A stretch of DNA of 64,000 nt from CAVXEH01 sp963805305. Lineage in GTDB: Bacteria; Chloroflexota; Limnocylindria; QHBO01. Within the stretch, counting starts at the first letter, position 1. Each line of letters opens with the position of its first letter. The stretch spans positions 310,001-374,000 of the forward strand of contig CAWDTM010000008.1 in assembly GCA_963805305.1 (NCBI GenBank). Direction: 5' to 3'. This document shows positions 36,245 to 46,067 of this stretch, piece by piece. Made by a program: the position numbers and the translations under genes. The notes beneath the pieces are model-generated. The model saw nothing but the letters and a program-made list of their open reading frames with translations. It ran no database searches and was not told the DNA's origin.

Positions 36245-37483
36245 TTGGACAGGGAAACGGTCCTGGTCGGAATCGACGCCGGCACGACCAAGGTGACGAC
36301 CCTCATCGGCGAGGTCGGTCGGACGGGCGACGTCAACATCATCGGCTACGGCATCGGCCCGTCGGTCGGGATGAAGAAGGGGATGGTCGCCAACATCGAC
36401 CAGACGGTGAACTCGGTTGCGCAGAGCATCGAGAAGGCGGAGCGCCTCTCCGGCTACAAGATCAGCTCGGCGTTCGTCGCGGTCGGCGGCAGCCACATCA
36501 CCAGCCAGAACAGCCGTGGCGTGGTCGCGGTCTCCGGTCACAAGCGCGAGGTCAGCCGCGAGGACGTCGCCCGGGCGACCGACGCCGCCAAGGCGATCCA
36601 GGTCCCCTCCAACCGCGAGCTCCTCCACGTCATTCCACGCGGCTTCATCGTGGACGGCCAGGACGGGATCAAGGATCCGCTGGGAATGAGCGCCGTGCGC
36701 CTCGAGGTCGAGACCCATATCGTCGCCGGGGCGGCGACCTCCGTCCAGAACCTGTCCAAGTGCATCACCCAGGCGAGTATCCAGATCGACGAGCTCGTGA
36801 TCAGCTCCCTCGCCGCGGCCGAGGCGGTGCTCACCGACACGGAGAAGGACCTGGGGGTCCTCGTCGCGGACATCGGTGGCGGCACCACGGACATCGCGAT
36901 CTTCGTGGACGGCGCGGTGTACCACTCCGCGGTCCTGCCGGTGGGCGGCATCAACGTCACCAACGACGTGGCCATTGGCCTGCGCACCAGCCTGAACCTC
37001 GCGGAGGAGATCAAGATCAAGCACGGGACGGCCAACCTCGCCGAGGTCCAGCCCGAGGAGCTGCTCAACGTCGCGGTCCTCGGCGAGGATGGCGGCCAGA
37101 CCATTCAGCGCCGCCGTCTCTCCGAGATCATCGAGGCCCGGATGGGCGAGATCTTCTCGCTGATCGCCGAGGAGGTGAAGCGCTCGGGCCACGCCGGGAT
37201 GCTGCCCGCGGGCGCGGTGCTGACCGGTGGCGGGGCGCGGCTGGGGGGTGCGGCAGAGCTGGCGCGCGAGGTGCTGAACATGCCGGTCCGCATCGGTGCC
37301 CCCCAGGGCGTGGGCGGCCTCATGGACCAGCTCTCCAACCCCGCCTTCTCGACCCCCATCGGCCTGCTCCTGTGGGGCGCCGATCACCTGGGCGAGGAGC
37401 CCATCGGCTATGCCACCAACTCGTCGTTCTCCGGTGGCATGGGCCGGGTCGTCGACTGGCTGCGAGGACTCTTCCCGGGCTGA
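36245..37483 (+). CDS. ftsA: Cell division protein FtsA
   Basis: A 412-aa actin-like ATPase that tethers FtsZ to the membrane. GIDAGTTKVTTLIGE is phosphate loop 1 and VADIGGGTTDIAIF is phosphate loop 2. The 1C domain follows VNSVAQSIEKAERLSG. The C-terminus MGRVVDWLRGLFPG is an amphipathic membrane-targeting helix. The start is TTG 36245 with AGGAGG just upstream. Confidence 0.94.
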   Translation: MDRETVLVGIDAGTTKVTTLIGEVGRTGDVNIIGYGIGPSVGMKKGMVANIDQTVNSVAQSIEKAERLSGYKISSAFVAVGGSHITSQNSRGVVAVSGHKREVSREDVARATDAAKAIQVPSNRELLHVIPRGFIVDGQDGIKDPLGMSAVRLEVETHIVAGAATSVQNLSKCITQASIQIDELVISSLAAAEAVLTDTEKDLGVLVADIGGGTTDIAIFVDGAVYHSAVLPVGGINVTNDVAIGLRTSLNLAEEIKIKHGTANLAEVQPEELLNVAVLGEDGGQTIQRRRLSEIIEARMGEIFSLIAEEVKRSGHAGMLPAGAVLTGGGARLGGAAELAREVLNMPVRIGAPQGVGGLMDQLSNPAFSTPIGLLLWGADHLGEEPIGYATNSSFSGGMGRVVDWLRGLFPG

Positions 37484-37537
37484 TCCACGCCCATCCGGTG
37501 TACAGACCGGCGACCCGTCCACCGCGCGTTGGCGGAG

Positions 37538-37568
37538 TGTGGATAACTTCCCGCGTGGCTGTGGAAAA
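37538..37568 (-). promoter_or_regulatory. Two DnaA boxes upstream of ftsZ
   Basis: TGTGGATAA (37538-37546), the reverse complement of the perfect box TTATCCACA, and TGTGGAAAA (37560-37568), one mismatch. They lie 30-60 bases before the ftsZ -10 box, in the ftsA-ftsZ spacer, so DnaA could control ftsZ. Confidence 0.6.
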
Positions 37569-37596
37569 ATCCCCAGCGAGCATCGCAGCGGCTCGC

Positions 37597-37602
37597 TATC
37601 AT
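37597..37602 (+). promoter_or_regulatory. -10 box of an ftsZ promoter
   Basis: TATCAT; transcription would start about 37609, giving a 50-nt leader with AGGAG 7 nt before the ftsZ ATG. Confidence 0.5.
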
Positions 37603-37658
37603 CGGACAAACCCGCGCGAGACGGGTCGATACCACCACACCCGCGCAGGAGATCTCGA

Positions 37659-38909
37659 ATGCCGCTCCGTTCAGACGCAGAACACTTCGCATTGATCAAG
37701 GTCATCGGCGTCGGCGGCGGCGGCTCCAACGCCGTGAACCGGATGATCCGCGCCGAGATGATGGGCGTCGAGTTCATTGCGGTGAACACCGACGCGCAGG
37801 CCCTCCTCCAGAGCGACGCACCCCACAAGATCCGCATCGGCGACAAGCTGACTCGCGGGCTGGGGGCCGGTGCCGATCCGGGTGTCGGGCAGCGCGCCGC
37901 CGAGGAGGATTCCGAGAAGATCTACGAGGCGCTCAAGGACGCCGACATGATCTTCATCACCGCCGGCATGGGCGGTGGCACCGGATCCGGGGCAGCCCCG
38001 GTCATCGCGGAGATCGCCAAGGACCTCGGAGCGCTCACCGTGGGCGTCATCACCAAGCCGTTCTCCTTCGAGGGGGTCCGCCGCAAGCTCGTCGCCGAGC
38101 AGTACTCCGAGGGGCTCAAGGAGAAGGTCGACACCCTGATCACCATCCCGAACGACCGGCTGCGCGAGGTGGTCGACAAGAAGACGTCGATCCTGGACGC
38201 CTTCCGTGTGGTGGACGACGTCCTGCGCCAGGGCGTGCAGGGCATCAGCGACCTGATCACCGTGCCGGGCCTCATCAACCTGGACTTCGCCGACGTGAAG
38301 ACGATCATGCGCGACGCCGGCAGCTCGATGATGGGGATCGGCACCGCAACCGGCGAAAACCGGGCCGTCGAGGCCGCGCGGGCGGCCGTCATGAGCCCGC
38401 TCCTCGAGGTGAACATCCAGGGCGCCCGCGGCATCCTCTTCAACGTCACCGGCGGGAGCGATCTCGGCCTCTTCGAGGTGAACGAGGCGGCCGAGGTGAT
38501 CAAGGAGGCCGCCGATCCGGAGGCGAACATCATCTTCGGCACCGTCATCGACGACCGGATGCGCGACGAGGTGAAGGTGACCGTCATCGCCACCGGGTTC
38601 GATGCCGCCAAGAAGGTGCGTCAGCCCGGTCGTGGAGCGGCCGCCGATGCGTCGAGCGGGATGGAGGCATCCCTCGACGAGCGGAGCCGCGAGATCCTCG
38701 CCGAGATCGAGCGGGAACGGGCGGAGCGCGCCTCGCTTGAGGAGCAGATGGGGCAGGAGTCGCCGTTCGCGCGGACCCCGCAGGCCGAGCCGCGGGAGTC
38801 GCACGTGACGGAACGCCAGCCGCTCCCGGTGCGTCCCGCTGTCGAGCGGCCCTCGTACGGCGAGACCGATCTCGACATCCCGAGCTTCCTGCGCCGCAAG
38901 GGGGACTAG
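37659..38909 (+). CDS. ftsZ: Cell division GTPase FtsZ
   Basis: A 416-aa tubulin homologue forming the Z-ring. It has IKVIGVGGGGSNAVNRM at the N-terminus and the tubulin signature GMGGGTGSG at about 103-111. The T7 loop region is VPGLINLDFADVKTIM. A linker of about 70 residues, rich in Glu/Arg, leads to the C-terminal peptide DLDIPSFLRRKGD that binds FtsA. AGGAG lies 7 nt before ATG 37659. It has its own promoter plus read-through from ftsA. Confidence 0.96.
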   Translation: MPLRSDAEHFALIKVIGVGGGGSNAVNRMIRAEMMGVEFIAVNTDAQALLQSDAPHKIRIGDKLTRGLGAGADPGVGQRAAEEDSEKIYEALKDADMIFITAGMGGGTGSGAAPVIAEIAKDLGALTVGVITKPFSFEGVRRKLVAEQYSEGLKEKVDTLITIPNDRLREVVDKKTSILDAFRVVDDVLRQGVQGISDLITVPGLINLDFADVKTIMRDAGSSMMGIGTATGENRAVEAARAAVMSPLLEVNIQGARGILFNVTGGSDLGLFEVNEAAEVIKEAADPEANIIFGTVIDDRMRDEVKVTVIATGFDAAKKVRQPGRGAAADASSGMEASLDERSREILAEIERERAERASLEEQMGQESPFARTPQAEPRESHVTERQPLPVRPAVERPSYGETDLDIPSFLRRKGD

Positions 38910-38936
38910 GCCGCGGGTCGGCCCCGCAGACGTCCC

Positions 38937-39671
38937 ATGCTGCCGGTGGATGAGCCGTCCCTTGACGAGGTGCGGCTGCGTGAGCGCATAGCCGCGCTGG
39001 AGCGGCGCCTTCGGTCTCGCGCGGAGGCCGCCGGGCGCGATCCCGGCGCCTTCCGGCTCGTGGCGGTCACGAAGGGTTTCGGGGTCGATGTCGTCCACCT
39101 CGCCGTTCGTGCCGGGCTGACGCGCCTGGGAGAGAACCGGGTGCAGGAGGCCCTGCCCAAGGTCGCGGCCGAGCCGGCGGCCGAATGGCACCTCATCGGC
39201 CACCTGCAGTCGAACAAGGTCCGTCGCGCGGTGGAGGCGTTCGGCTGGATCCACTCCGTCCACGAGCCGTCCCTCCTGGATCGCATCGAGGCCCTGGCGC
39301 ACGACGCGGACGCGACGCCGCGCCTGCTGCTGCAGGTGAACCTCAGTGGCGAGGCCACGAAGTCCGGCTGGGATGCCGAGCGCTTCGCCGATGACCTGCG
39401 CCCCGGGAGCGACCTCGTCGCAGCGCTGGGGCGCCTGCGGCATGCCCGGGTGCAGGGGCTGATGACGATCGCGCCATTCGGCGCCACGGGGGACGAGGCG
39501 CGTGCCATCTTCCGCCGGCTGCGCGAGCTCCGGGATCGGCTCGAACAGCTTGTCGGCACCCGGTTGCCGGAGCTGTCGATGGGCATGTCGGCCGATGCCG
39601 AGGCCGGAGTCGCCGAGGGGGCAACCCTGGTTCGCATCGGCACCGCGCTCTTTGGACCGCGTCCGGCCTGA
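38937..39671 (+). CDS. yggS: Pyridoxal-phosphate homeostasis protein (YggS/PROSC)
   Basis: A 244-aa fold-type III PLP-binding protein. The PLP Lys46 lies in LVAVTKGFG. LGENRVQEALPK, WHLIGHLQSNKVR, LLLQVNLSGEATKSGW and LSMGMSADAEAGVAEGATLVRIGTALFG are all standard. It buffers PLP rather than catalysing a known reaction. It follows ftsZ, as in many Gram-positive clusters (ylmE). Confidence 0.92.
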   Translation: MLPVDEPSLDEVRLRERIAALERRLRSRAEAAGRDPGAFRLVAVTKGFGVDVVHLAVRAGLTRLGENRVQEALPKVAAEPAAEWHLIGHLQSNKVRRAVEAFGWIHSVHEPSLLDRIEALAHDADATPRLLLQVNLSGEATKSGWDAERFADDLRPGSDLVAALGRLRHARVQGLMTIAPFGATGDEARAIFRRLRELRDRLEQLVGTRLPELSMGMSADAEAGVAEGATLVRIGTALFGPRPA

Positions 39672-39720
39672 GGTGGCGGGCGGCCGAGCCGCCGATAGGC
39701 GCTGGTATCCTTGGCTCGAG

Positions 39721-39972
39721 ATGAGCCAGGTTGTGGCGTCCTTCGTGACGCTGTTGAGCGCCGTCTACTCGATCCTGATCCTGCTCCGGGTGGTGCTGAG
39801 CTGGACGAGCCCGATGGGCGGGGGCCCGTTCACCGCATTCGTGTACCAGGTCACCGAGCCGGTCCTGGCGCCCATCAGGCGACTGCTGCCGCCCATGGGC
39901 GGGCTCGACTGGTCGCCCTTCGTCGCGCTGCTGCTCCTGAGCGTGGTCGTGCGGCTCTTCGCTCGATTCTGA
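39721..39972 (+). CDS. yggT: YggT-family membrane protein
   Basis: An 83-aa protein with two helices separated by the conserved motif LRVVLSWTSP, then VTEPVLAPIRRLLPPMGGLDWSPFVALLLL, which defines the YggT/YlmG family. It is linked to division or membrane organisation in other bacteria. A TATCCT box lies 9 nt before the ATG. The stop overlaps the next start (TGATG). Confidence 0.88.
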   Translation: MSQVVASFVTLLSAVYSILILLRVVLSWTSPMGGGPFTAFVYQVTEPVLAPIRRLLPPMGGLDWSPFVALLLLSVVVRLFARF

Positions 39973-40259
39973 TGGCCATGGGCGCTCCCGAAGCCATCGT
40001 GGGCATTCACGTTGCACCACGAGCCGCACGCGATGAGGTCGGTCCCCTCATTGATGGCGTGCTGCAGGTGCGCGTCACGCGGCCGGCCGCGGACGGCGAG
40101 GCGAACCGCGCCCTGGTCCGGGTGCTCGCCGCAGCGCTGGACCTCCCGCCGTCGGACCTGGTGATCGTCGCCGGATCACGGTCCCGCCACAAGCGGGTCC
40201 GGGTCGTGGGCCTGGACCTCGCCGGGGTGGCGCAGCGGTTGGAGCGGAAGGACCGGTGA
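39972..40259 (+). CDS. DUF167 (YggU-like) protein
   Basis: A 95-aa protein of the YggU/DUF167 family. IHVAPRAARDEV, LQVRVTRPAADGEANRALVRVLAAAL and VIVAGSRSRHKRVRV are the family blocks. The function is unknown; it commonly neighbours yggT and yggS. The start is the TGATG overlap with yggT; an internal ATG at 39978 is possible. Confidence 0.85.
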   Translation: MAMGAPEAIVGIHVAPRAARDEVGPLIDGVLQVRVTRPAADGEANRALVRVLAAALDLPPSDLVIVAGSRSRHKRVRVVGLDLAGVAQRLERKDR

Positions 40260-40271
40260 TCGGAGCGGCGA

Positions 40272-40301
40272 TTGCCGGTCCGAGCTCGGCACGGCTATAC
40301 T
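40272..40301 (+). promoter_or_regulatory. Promoter of tRNA-Val
   Basis: TTGCCG (40272-40277), 18 nt, TATACT (40296-40301). It is the same TATACT as in the tRNA-Met promoter. Confidence 0.55.
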
Positions 40302-40315
40302 GCGGCTCCCCTCGT

Positions 40316-40392
<77 letters not shown>

Positions 40393-40421
40393 GCCACACC
40401 CTCCCGCGAGCGAGGCCAGTC

Positions 40422-41156
40422 ATGCCCCCCGCGCTCCCGCGCGGCAACTCGGCGCCCCCGGACGGGATCCGGACCATGTTCGACCGGATCGCGCCGATCT
40501 ATGACCTCATGAACACCGTGATGACCGCCGGCCTCGACGAACGCTGGCGGCACGCCGCGGTGATAGCCGCCGGGGTGCGGCCGGGCGACCGGGCGCTGGA
40601 CGTGGCGTGCGGGACGGGGCGCCTCACCGAGGCGCTGGCCGGAGCCGTGCGGCCCCGCGGCGAGGCGGTGGGCGTGGACGTCTCCCGGGGCATGCTCCGG
40701 CGCGCGTCGGCCCGGGCTGCTCGTGCAGACCATAGGGACGGTATCCCCGCCTTTCGGGAGGCCGACGCACTGGCCCTTCCCTTCGATGACGGCAGCTTCG
40801 ACGCGGCGACGATCGGTTTCGGCCTGCGGAACCTGCCCGACTACGCCGCCGGCCTGCGCGAGATGGCACGCGTCGTGCGGCCGGGTGGCCGAGTCGTGAT
40901 CCTGGAGATTGCCATCCCGGAGCGAGGCATCCCGCGCGTCCTGTTCGAGACCTGGTTCCGCAGGATCGTGCCCGTCCTCGGACGCGTGGCGGGCCGGTCG
41001 TCGGCGTACCGCTACCTGCCCCGGAGCCTCCTCGCCTACCCGCCGCCTGCGGCCGTCGCAGCCCTGATGGAAGGGGTGGGGCTCGAGCGGATCCGATGGC
41101 GCCGGCTGCCGTCCCGGATGGCGACGCTGCACGTCGGAGAGCGGCCCGCCACGTGA
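40422..41156 (+). CDS. menG: Demethylmenaquinone methyltransferase (UbiE/MenG)
   Basis: A 244-aa SAM methyltransferase of the UbiE family, the last step of menaquinone synthesis. MFDRIAPIYDLMNTVMTAGLDERWR, split as MFDRIAPIYDLMN and LDERWR, opens the domain. SAM motif I is ALDVACGTGRLTEAL, and TIGFGLRNLPDYAAGLREMARVVRPGG is the family signature. The C-terminus YRYLPRSLLAYPPPAAVAALMEGVG matches. A menaquinone role agrees with the Sdh complex type but is inferred. Confidence 0.88.
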   Translation: MPPALPRGNSAPPDGIRTMFDRIAPIYDLMNTVMTAGLDERWRHAAVIAAGVRPGDRALDVACGTGRLTEALAGAVRPRGEAVGVDVSRGMLRRASARAARADHRDGIPAFREADALALPFDDGSFDAATIGFGLRNLPDYAAGLREMARVVRPGGRVVILEIAIPERGIPRVLFETWFRRIVPVLGRVAGRSSAYRYLPRSLLAYPPPAAVAALMEGVGLERIRWRRLPSRMATLHVGERPAT

Positions 41157-42376
41157 GCGGCGAGCCGTCCCTCACGGTGGCGATCTTCGGCGAGTCCTAC
41201 CTCCCGTACCTGTCCGGCGTCACGGTCGCCACCGAGGCACTCGCGCGAGGGCTCGAGGCAGCCGGGCACCGCGTCCTCCTCGCCGTCCCGCGTCCCGCAG
41301 GTTCGGCGCAGCCGACGGGCGGGGGAGCGACCGGCCCGGACCCCGAGATGGTGTGGCTGCCGTCCTACCAGGGGCCACCCCCCGCGCCTCCCGACTACCG
41401 GATGCCGTGGCCCGTTCCCTCCACGCCCCTCGCGCGCGTGCGCACGGCGCGTCCAGACGTCGTCCACGCACAGTCTCCGTTCGTGTCGGGGCTGATGGCG
41501 CGACACGTGGCCCGCACGGTGGGGGCGCCGCTCGTCTTCACGCACCACACCCGGTTCGCCGACTACCGGCACTACCTCGGGCCGCTCGCCGGCCCGGGGT
41601 GGGCCCTCATGGAGGCGTACCTGGGCGCCTTCCGGGCCGGCTGCGCCGCCCTCGTGGCGCCGGCTGCCGACCTGGCCGTCGAGCTCGACGCCGCCGTCGC
41701 GACGCGGCGCGGGGCGCGTCGGCCCATCGTCCGCGCGATTCCGACCGGGATCGATCTCGAGACCCTCCGCGATCTCGCGCCGGTCGATCCGCGCCGATTG
41801 GCCGGCTGGCCCGCTGACACGGTCGTCGCCGTCTCGGTGGGCCGCCTGGCGCGCGAGAAGAGCACCGACCTGCTGCTCGACGCCTTCGCGGACGCGGCCC
41901 GGAGCGACTCCCGCCTGCGCCTTGCGCTCGTCGGGGACGGACCGCTGCGCGACGAGATCGAGCGGCGGGTTGCGGGGCGGGACCTGCGAGACCGTGTGCT
42001 GCTCACGGGCCGCCTGCCACGCCTCGAGGCACTCGCCGTTGCCGCCGGCGCCGACCTCTTCTGCTTCGCCTCGCGCACCGAGACGCAGGGGCTGGTCCTT
42101 GCGGAGGCACTGGCGGTGGGCCTTCCGGTCTGCACCCTCGAGGGCCCTGGCGTGCGCGATTCGATCCGCGACGGCGTGGACGGCGTGGTGGTCGCCAGGA
42201 GGCCCGGACGCTCCGCTGCACTCCTCGCCGCGGCGATGCTCGCCCTTGCCGAGGACCCGGCCCGTAGGGCCGCGATGGCCACCGCCGCGCGGGACGGAGC
42301 GGAGCGATTCGCGTCCGCGTCGCGCATCGCCGAGATGGTCGCGCTGTATCGGACCCTGATCGTCCACCCGCGCTGA
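41153..42376 (+). CDS. GT4-family glycosyltransferase
   Basis: A 407-aa two-domain glycosyltransferase. The acceptor domain has FGESYLPYLSGVTVATEALARGLEAAGHRVLL. The donor domain has SVGRLAREKSTDLLLDAF, ALVGDGPLRDEIE and the ExxxxxxxE motif in SRTETQGLVLAEALAVGLPV. This arrangement is seen in mannosyl- and glucosyl-transferases that glycosylate membrane lipids (MgtA/PimB-like). GTG 41153 overlaps the methyltransferase stop. The sugar and acceptor are not determined. Confidence 0.82.
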   Translation: MSGEPSLTVAIFGESYLPYLSGVTVATEALARGLEAAGHRVLLAVPRPAGSAQPTGGGATGPDPEMVWLPSYQGPPPAPPDYRMPWPVPSTPLARVRTARPDVVHAQSPFVSGLMARHVARTVGAPLVFTHHTRFADYRHYLGPLAGPGWALMEAYLGAFRAGCAALVAPAADLAVELDAAVATRRGARRPIVRAIPTGIDLETLRDLAPVDPRRLAGWPADTVVAVSVGRLAREKSTDLLLDAFADAARSDSRLRLALVGDGPLRDEIERRVAGRDLRDRVLLTGRLPRLEALAVAAGADLFCFASRTETQGLVLAEALAVGLPVCTLEGPGVRDSIRDGVDGVVVARRPGRSAALLAAAMLALAEDPARRAAMATAARDGAERFASASRIAEMVALYRTLIVHPR

Positions 42377-42388
42377 CGAAGGATCCGG

Positions 42389-42416
42389 TTGCAGGTGGAA
42401 TGGCGCCGCGTACAAT
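42389..42416 (+). promoter_or_regulatory. Leaderless promoter ahead of the small ORF and NUDIX-gcv operon
   Basis: TTGCAG (42389-42394), 16 nt, TACAAT (42411-42416), then 7 nt to ATG 42424. It is a complete two-element leaderless promoter and may drive everything to gcvPB. Confidence 0.6.
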
Positions 42417-42423
42417 GCTCGCC

Positions 42424-42684
42424 ATGCGAGTGAGTCTGACGGCCCGCCTCGTTTCCCACCCGTCCATCGACTTCGGAGCCGGGCGCCGCAGCCCGCGCCG
42501 GGCCCGCCTGGGGCTGCCCATGGGAACCACGATCTATCACCGGCCACGCCGTCAGTTCGCAACGGTGACCGCCCTTCGTTCACAGACCAGCCGCTACAGC
42601 TTCCCAGCGGTCGGCCGGGTCGGTCGCGTCGGGTCGCGCCGGCAGGTCCCGCCCCTCGGGCTTCCGCGCGCGCACCGCGGCTGA
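42424..42684 (+). CDS. Small Arg-rich ORF, possible leader peptide
   Basis: An 86-codon frame, very basic (many RR and SR pairs), with no recognisable domain. It is listed because its ATG lies exactly where the leaderless promoter predicts a start and its stop is 7 nt before the NUDIX gene, in another frame. It may be a genuine small protein, or a leader whose translation governs the downstream operon. Composition alone would not support it. Confidence 0.4.
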   Translation: MRVSLTARLVSHPSIDFGAGRRSPRRARLGLPMGTTIYHRPRRQFATVTALRSQTSRYSFPAVGRVGRVGSRRQVPPLGLPRAHRG

Positions 42685-42691
42685 CGCGGGC

Positions 42692-43140
42692 GTGGCCCCG
42701 CTCCGGAACGCGCGCGCAACATCGGCCGGGGGAGTCGTCCACCGGGCTGTTGACGACCACCGGGAGATCCTCCTCGTCCACCGCCGCGCGCCGCGCCTGT
42801 GGGCTCTGCCCAAGGGCACTCCGGATGCCGGGGAAACCATCACCGAAACGGCGCTCCGCGAGGTCCGCGAAGAGACGGGTATCGAGGTCGAGGCGGAGGA
42901 GCCTCTGGGCGCGATCACCTATTTCTTCGTGCGCGAGCGGACGCGCTTCCACAAGACGGTGCACTTCTTCCTGATGCGACCGGTCGGTGGGAGCATCGGG
43001 CTGCATGATCACGAATTCGACGAGGTGCGCTGGTTCCAGCTGGAGGAGGCCCCGCAGATCATGACCCATGCCACCGAACGGGAGGTCGTCGAGCGTGCCG
43101 CGCTCCTCCTCGCGGAGCGCGTGCAGGCGGCGACCAGCGC

Positions 43141-43144
<4 letters not shown>
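42692..43144 (+). CDS. NUDIX hydrolase
   Basis: A 150-aa NUDIX protein. The complete NUDIX box GTPDAGETITETALREVREETGI (G-x5-E-x7-REV-x-EETG-x) is split here as GTPDAGETITETAL and REVREETGI. It hydrolyses a nucleoside diphosphate derivative; the WALPKGTP pattern before the box is frequent in diadenosine-polyphosphate hydrolase types. Its stop overlaps gcvT (ATGA), an unusual partner, so the two are co-expressed. The substrate is unknown. Confidence 0.85.
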
Positions 43145-44253
<1,109 letters not shown>

Positions 44254-44332
44254 GCGGCGTCCTGCCGGCGGCCGCAAGCCCCCGGCGGCGCCATCGGCCA
44301 CAGCCGCGCGCAGCACACAAGCAGGAGGTCCG

Positions 44333-44710
44333 GTGAGCTATCCCCCAGGGCTTCGGTACACGAAGGAGCACGAGTGGGTGCGGGTCGATGGGACGAGCGC
44401 CACCATCGGCATCACCAGCTTCGCCGCCGACGAGCTCGGTGACATCGTGTTCGTCGAGCTGCCGGCGGTTGGCACCACGCTGAAGCAGTTTTCGGGCTTT
44501 GGCGTCGTGGAGAGCGTGAAGGCCGTGAGCGACCTGTTCGCGCCGGTCTCCGGCACCGTCATCGCCGTGAACGAGCGGCTCGGCGACGAGCCCGAGCTTC
44601 TCAACAGCGACGCGTTCGGCGACGGCTGGATCGCGACCGTCGAGCTGGCCGACCCGGGCGAGCTCGAGTCGCTGCTCGATGCCGATGCCTACACCGCGCT
44701 GACCAGCTGA
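44333..44710 (+). CDS. gcvH: Glycine cleavage H-protein
   Basis: A 125-aa lipoyl carrier. The lipoylated Lys63 lies in VVESVKAVSDLFAPVSG, and YTKEHEWVRVDG opens the domain. AFGDGWIATVELADPGEL ends it. GTG 44333 has AGGAGG 4 nt upstream. It sits 80 nt after gcvT and 14 nt before gcvPA. It shuttles intermediates between the P-, T- and L-proteins; the lipoyl dehydrogenase is not in the window. Confidence 0.95.
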   Translation: MSYPPGLRYTKEHEWVRVDGTSATIGITSFAADELGDIVFVELPAVGTTLKQFSGFGVVESVKAVSDLFAPVSGTVIAVNERLGDEPELLNSDAFGDGWIATVELADPGELESLLDADAYTALTS

Positions 44711-44723
44711 CGGTCCCCTCGTC

Positions 44724-46067
44724 ATGGCCTACAGCCCGCACACCGGCGCCGATCGGGCGACGATGCTGGACGCCATCGGCGTGGCGACCATTGATGCGCT
44801 CTTCGCCGACATCCCCGCCGCGGTCGCCCCGCGCTCCTTCGGGATCCCGGAGCCGCTCACCGAGCAGGCGGTCCGCGCAGAGCTGACGCGCCTCGCCGAT
44901 CGCAACCGGCTGCCCGACGTGAGCTTCCTGGGCGCCGGGGCATACCGACACCTGGTCCCGGCGGTCGTGAACGAGGTGATCGGCCGCAGCGAGTTCGCCA
45001 CCGCATACACCCCCTACCAGCCCGAGGTCAGCCAGGGCACCCTGCAGAGCATCTACGAGTTCCAGTCCCTCGTCTGCGAGCTGACCGGCATGGAGGTCGC
45101 CACCGCCAGCCACTACGACGGGGCCACGGCCACCGCCGAGGCCGCGCTGATGGCCTGCCGCCTCACCCATCGTGACAGGGTGGCGGTCGCCACGGCCGTG
45201 AACCCGCAGGTGCGCCGGGTCCTCGAGACCTACTGCTCGGGCCCCGGCATCGAGGTCGTCGAGATCCCTGCCGACCTGGGCCCCGACGGCAGCGGGCTGA
45301 CCCCGATCGACGCGGTCGAGCGCCTGGTGGGGGACGACGTCGCCTGCCTGGTGGTGCAGCAGCCGAACTTCTTCGGTGGCGTCGAGCCCATGGCGGCGCT
45401 GGGCGGCGCGACGCACGCAGCCGGCGCCCAGTTCGTGGCGTACGTCGAGCCGACCTCCCTGGCGGTGCTGGCGTCGCCGGGCAGCTACGGCGCGGACATC
45501 GTCACCGCCGAGGGCCAGCCGCTGGGGATCCCGCTCTCGTTCGGCGGTCCGTACGTTGGCCTGATGGCCGCGCCCATGGCCTCCGTGCGTCAGATGCCCG
45601 GCCGGCTGGTTGGCGCGACGCACGACGGATCCGGACGGCTCGGGTACGTCCTCACCCTCCAGGCCCGAGAGCAGCACATCCGCCGCGAGAAGGCGGCAAG
45701 CAACATCTGCACCAACCAGGCGCTGTGCGCCCTTGCCGCCGCCACGTACCTGTCCGCTGTCGGACCCGACGGGCTCCGCGAGGTCGCGGAGCTGTCGATG
45801 GTCCAGGCACGCCACCTGGCGGCGGCCGTCGAGGCTGCCGGTCTCGGTCAGCGGCGCTTCGGCGCGCCCTATCTCGCGGAGGTCGTGATCCGGATCCCGG
45901 ACGCCGAACGTCGGCATGACGCCCTCCTCGAGCGCGGCATCCTGGCCGGCCTCGTCCTCGAGCCGCACTACCCGCAGCTGAACGACTGCCTGTTGCTGGC
46001 CGCAACGGAGCTGACGACCGATGACGAGATCGCCCGGCTCCTGCGCGGTCTCGAGGAGGCGGCATGA
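44724..46067 (+). CDS. gcvPA: Glycine dehydrogenase (decarboxylating) subunit 1
   Basis: A 447-aa N-terminal half of the split P-protein. FLGAGAYRHLVPAVV, FATAYTPYQPEVSQGTLQSIYEFQS and HYDGATATAEAALMA are the family markers. It has the PLP-transferase fold but lacks the PLP Lys. It pairs with GcvPB to decarboxylate glycine onto GcvH lipoate. It overlaps gcvPB by ATGA. Confidence 0.94.
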   Translation: MAYSPHTGADRATMLDAIGVATIDALFADIPAAVAPRSFGIPEPLTEQAVRAELTRLADRNRLPDVSFLGAGAYRHLVPAVVNEVIGRSEFATAYTPYQPEVSQGTLQSIYEFQSLVCELTGMEVATASHYDGATATAEAALMACRLTHRDRVAVATAVNPQVRRVLETYCSGPGIEVVEIPADLGPDGSGLTPIDAVERLVGDDVACLVVQQPNFFGGVEPMAALGGATHAAGAQFVAYVEPTSLAVLASPGSYGADIVTAEGQPLGIPLSFGGPYVGLMAAPMASVRQMPGRLVGATHDGSGRLGYVLTLQAREQHIRREKAASNICTNQALCALAAATYLSAVGPDGLREVAELSMVQARHLAAAVEAAGLGQRRFGAPYLAEVVIRIPDAERRHDALLERGILAGLVLEPHYPQLNDCLLLAATELTTDDEIARLLRGLEEAA

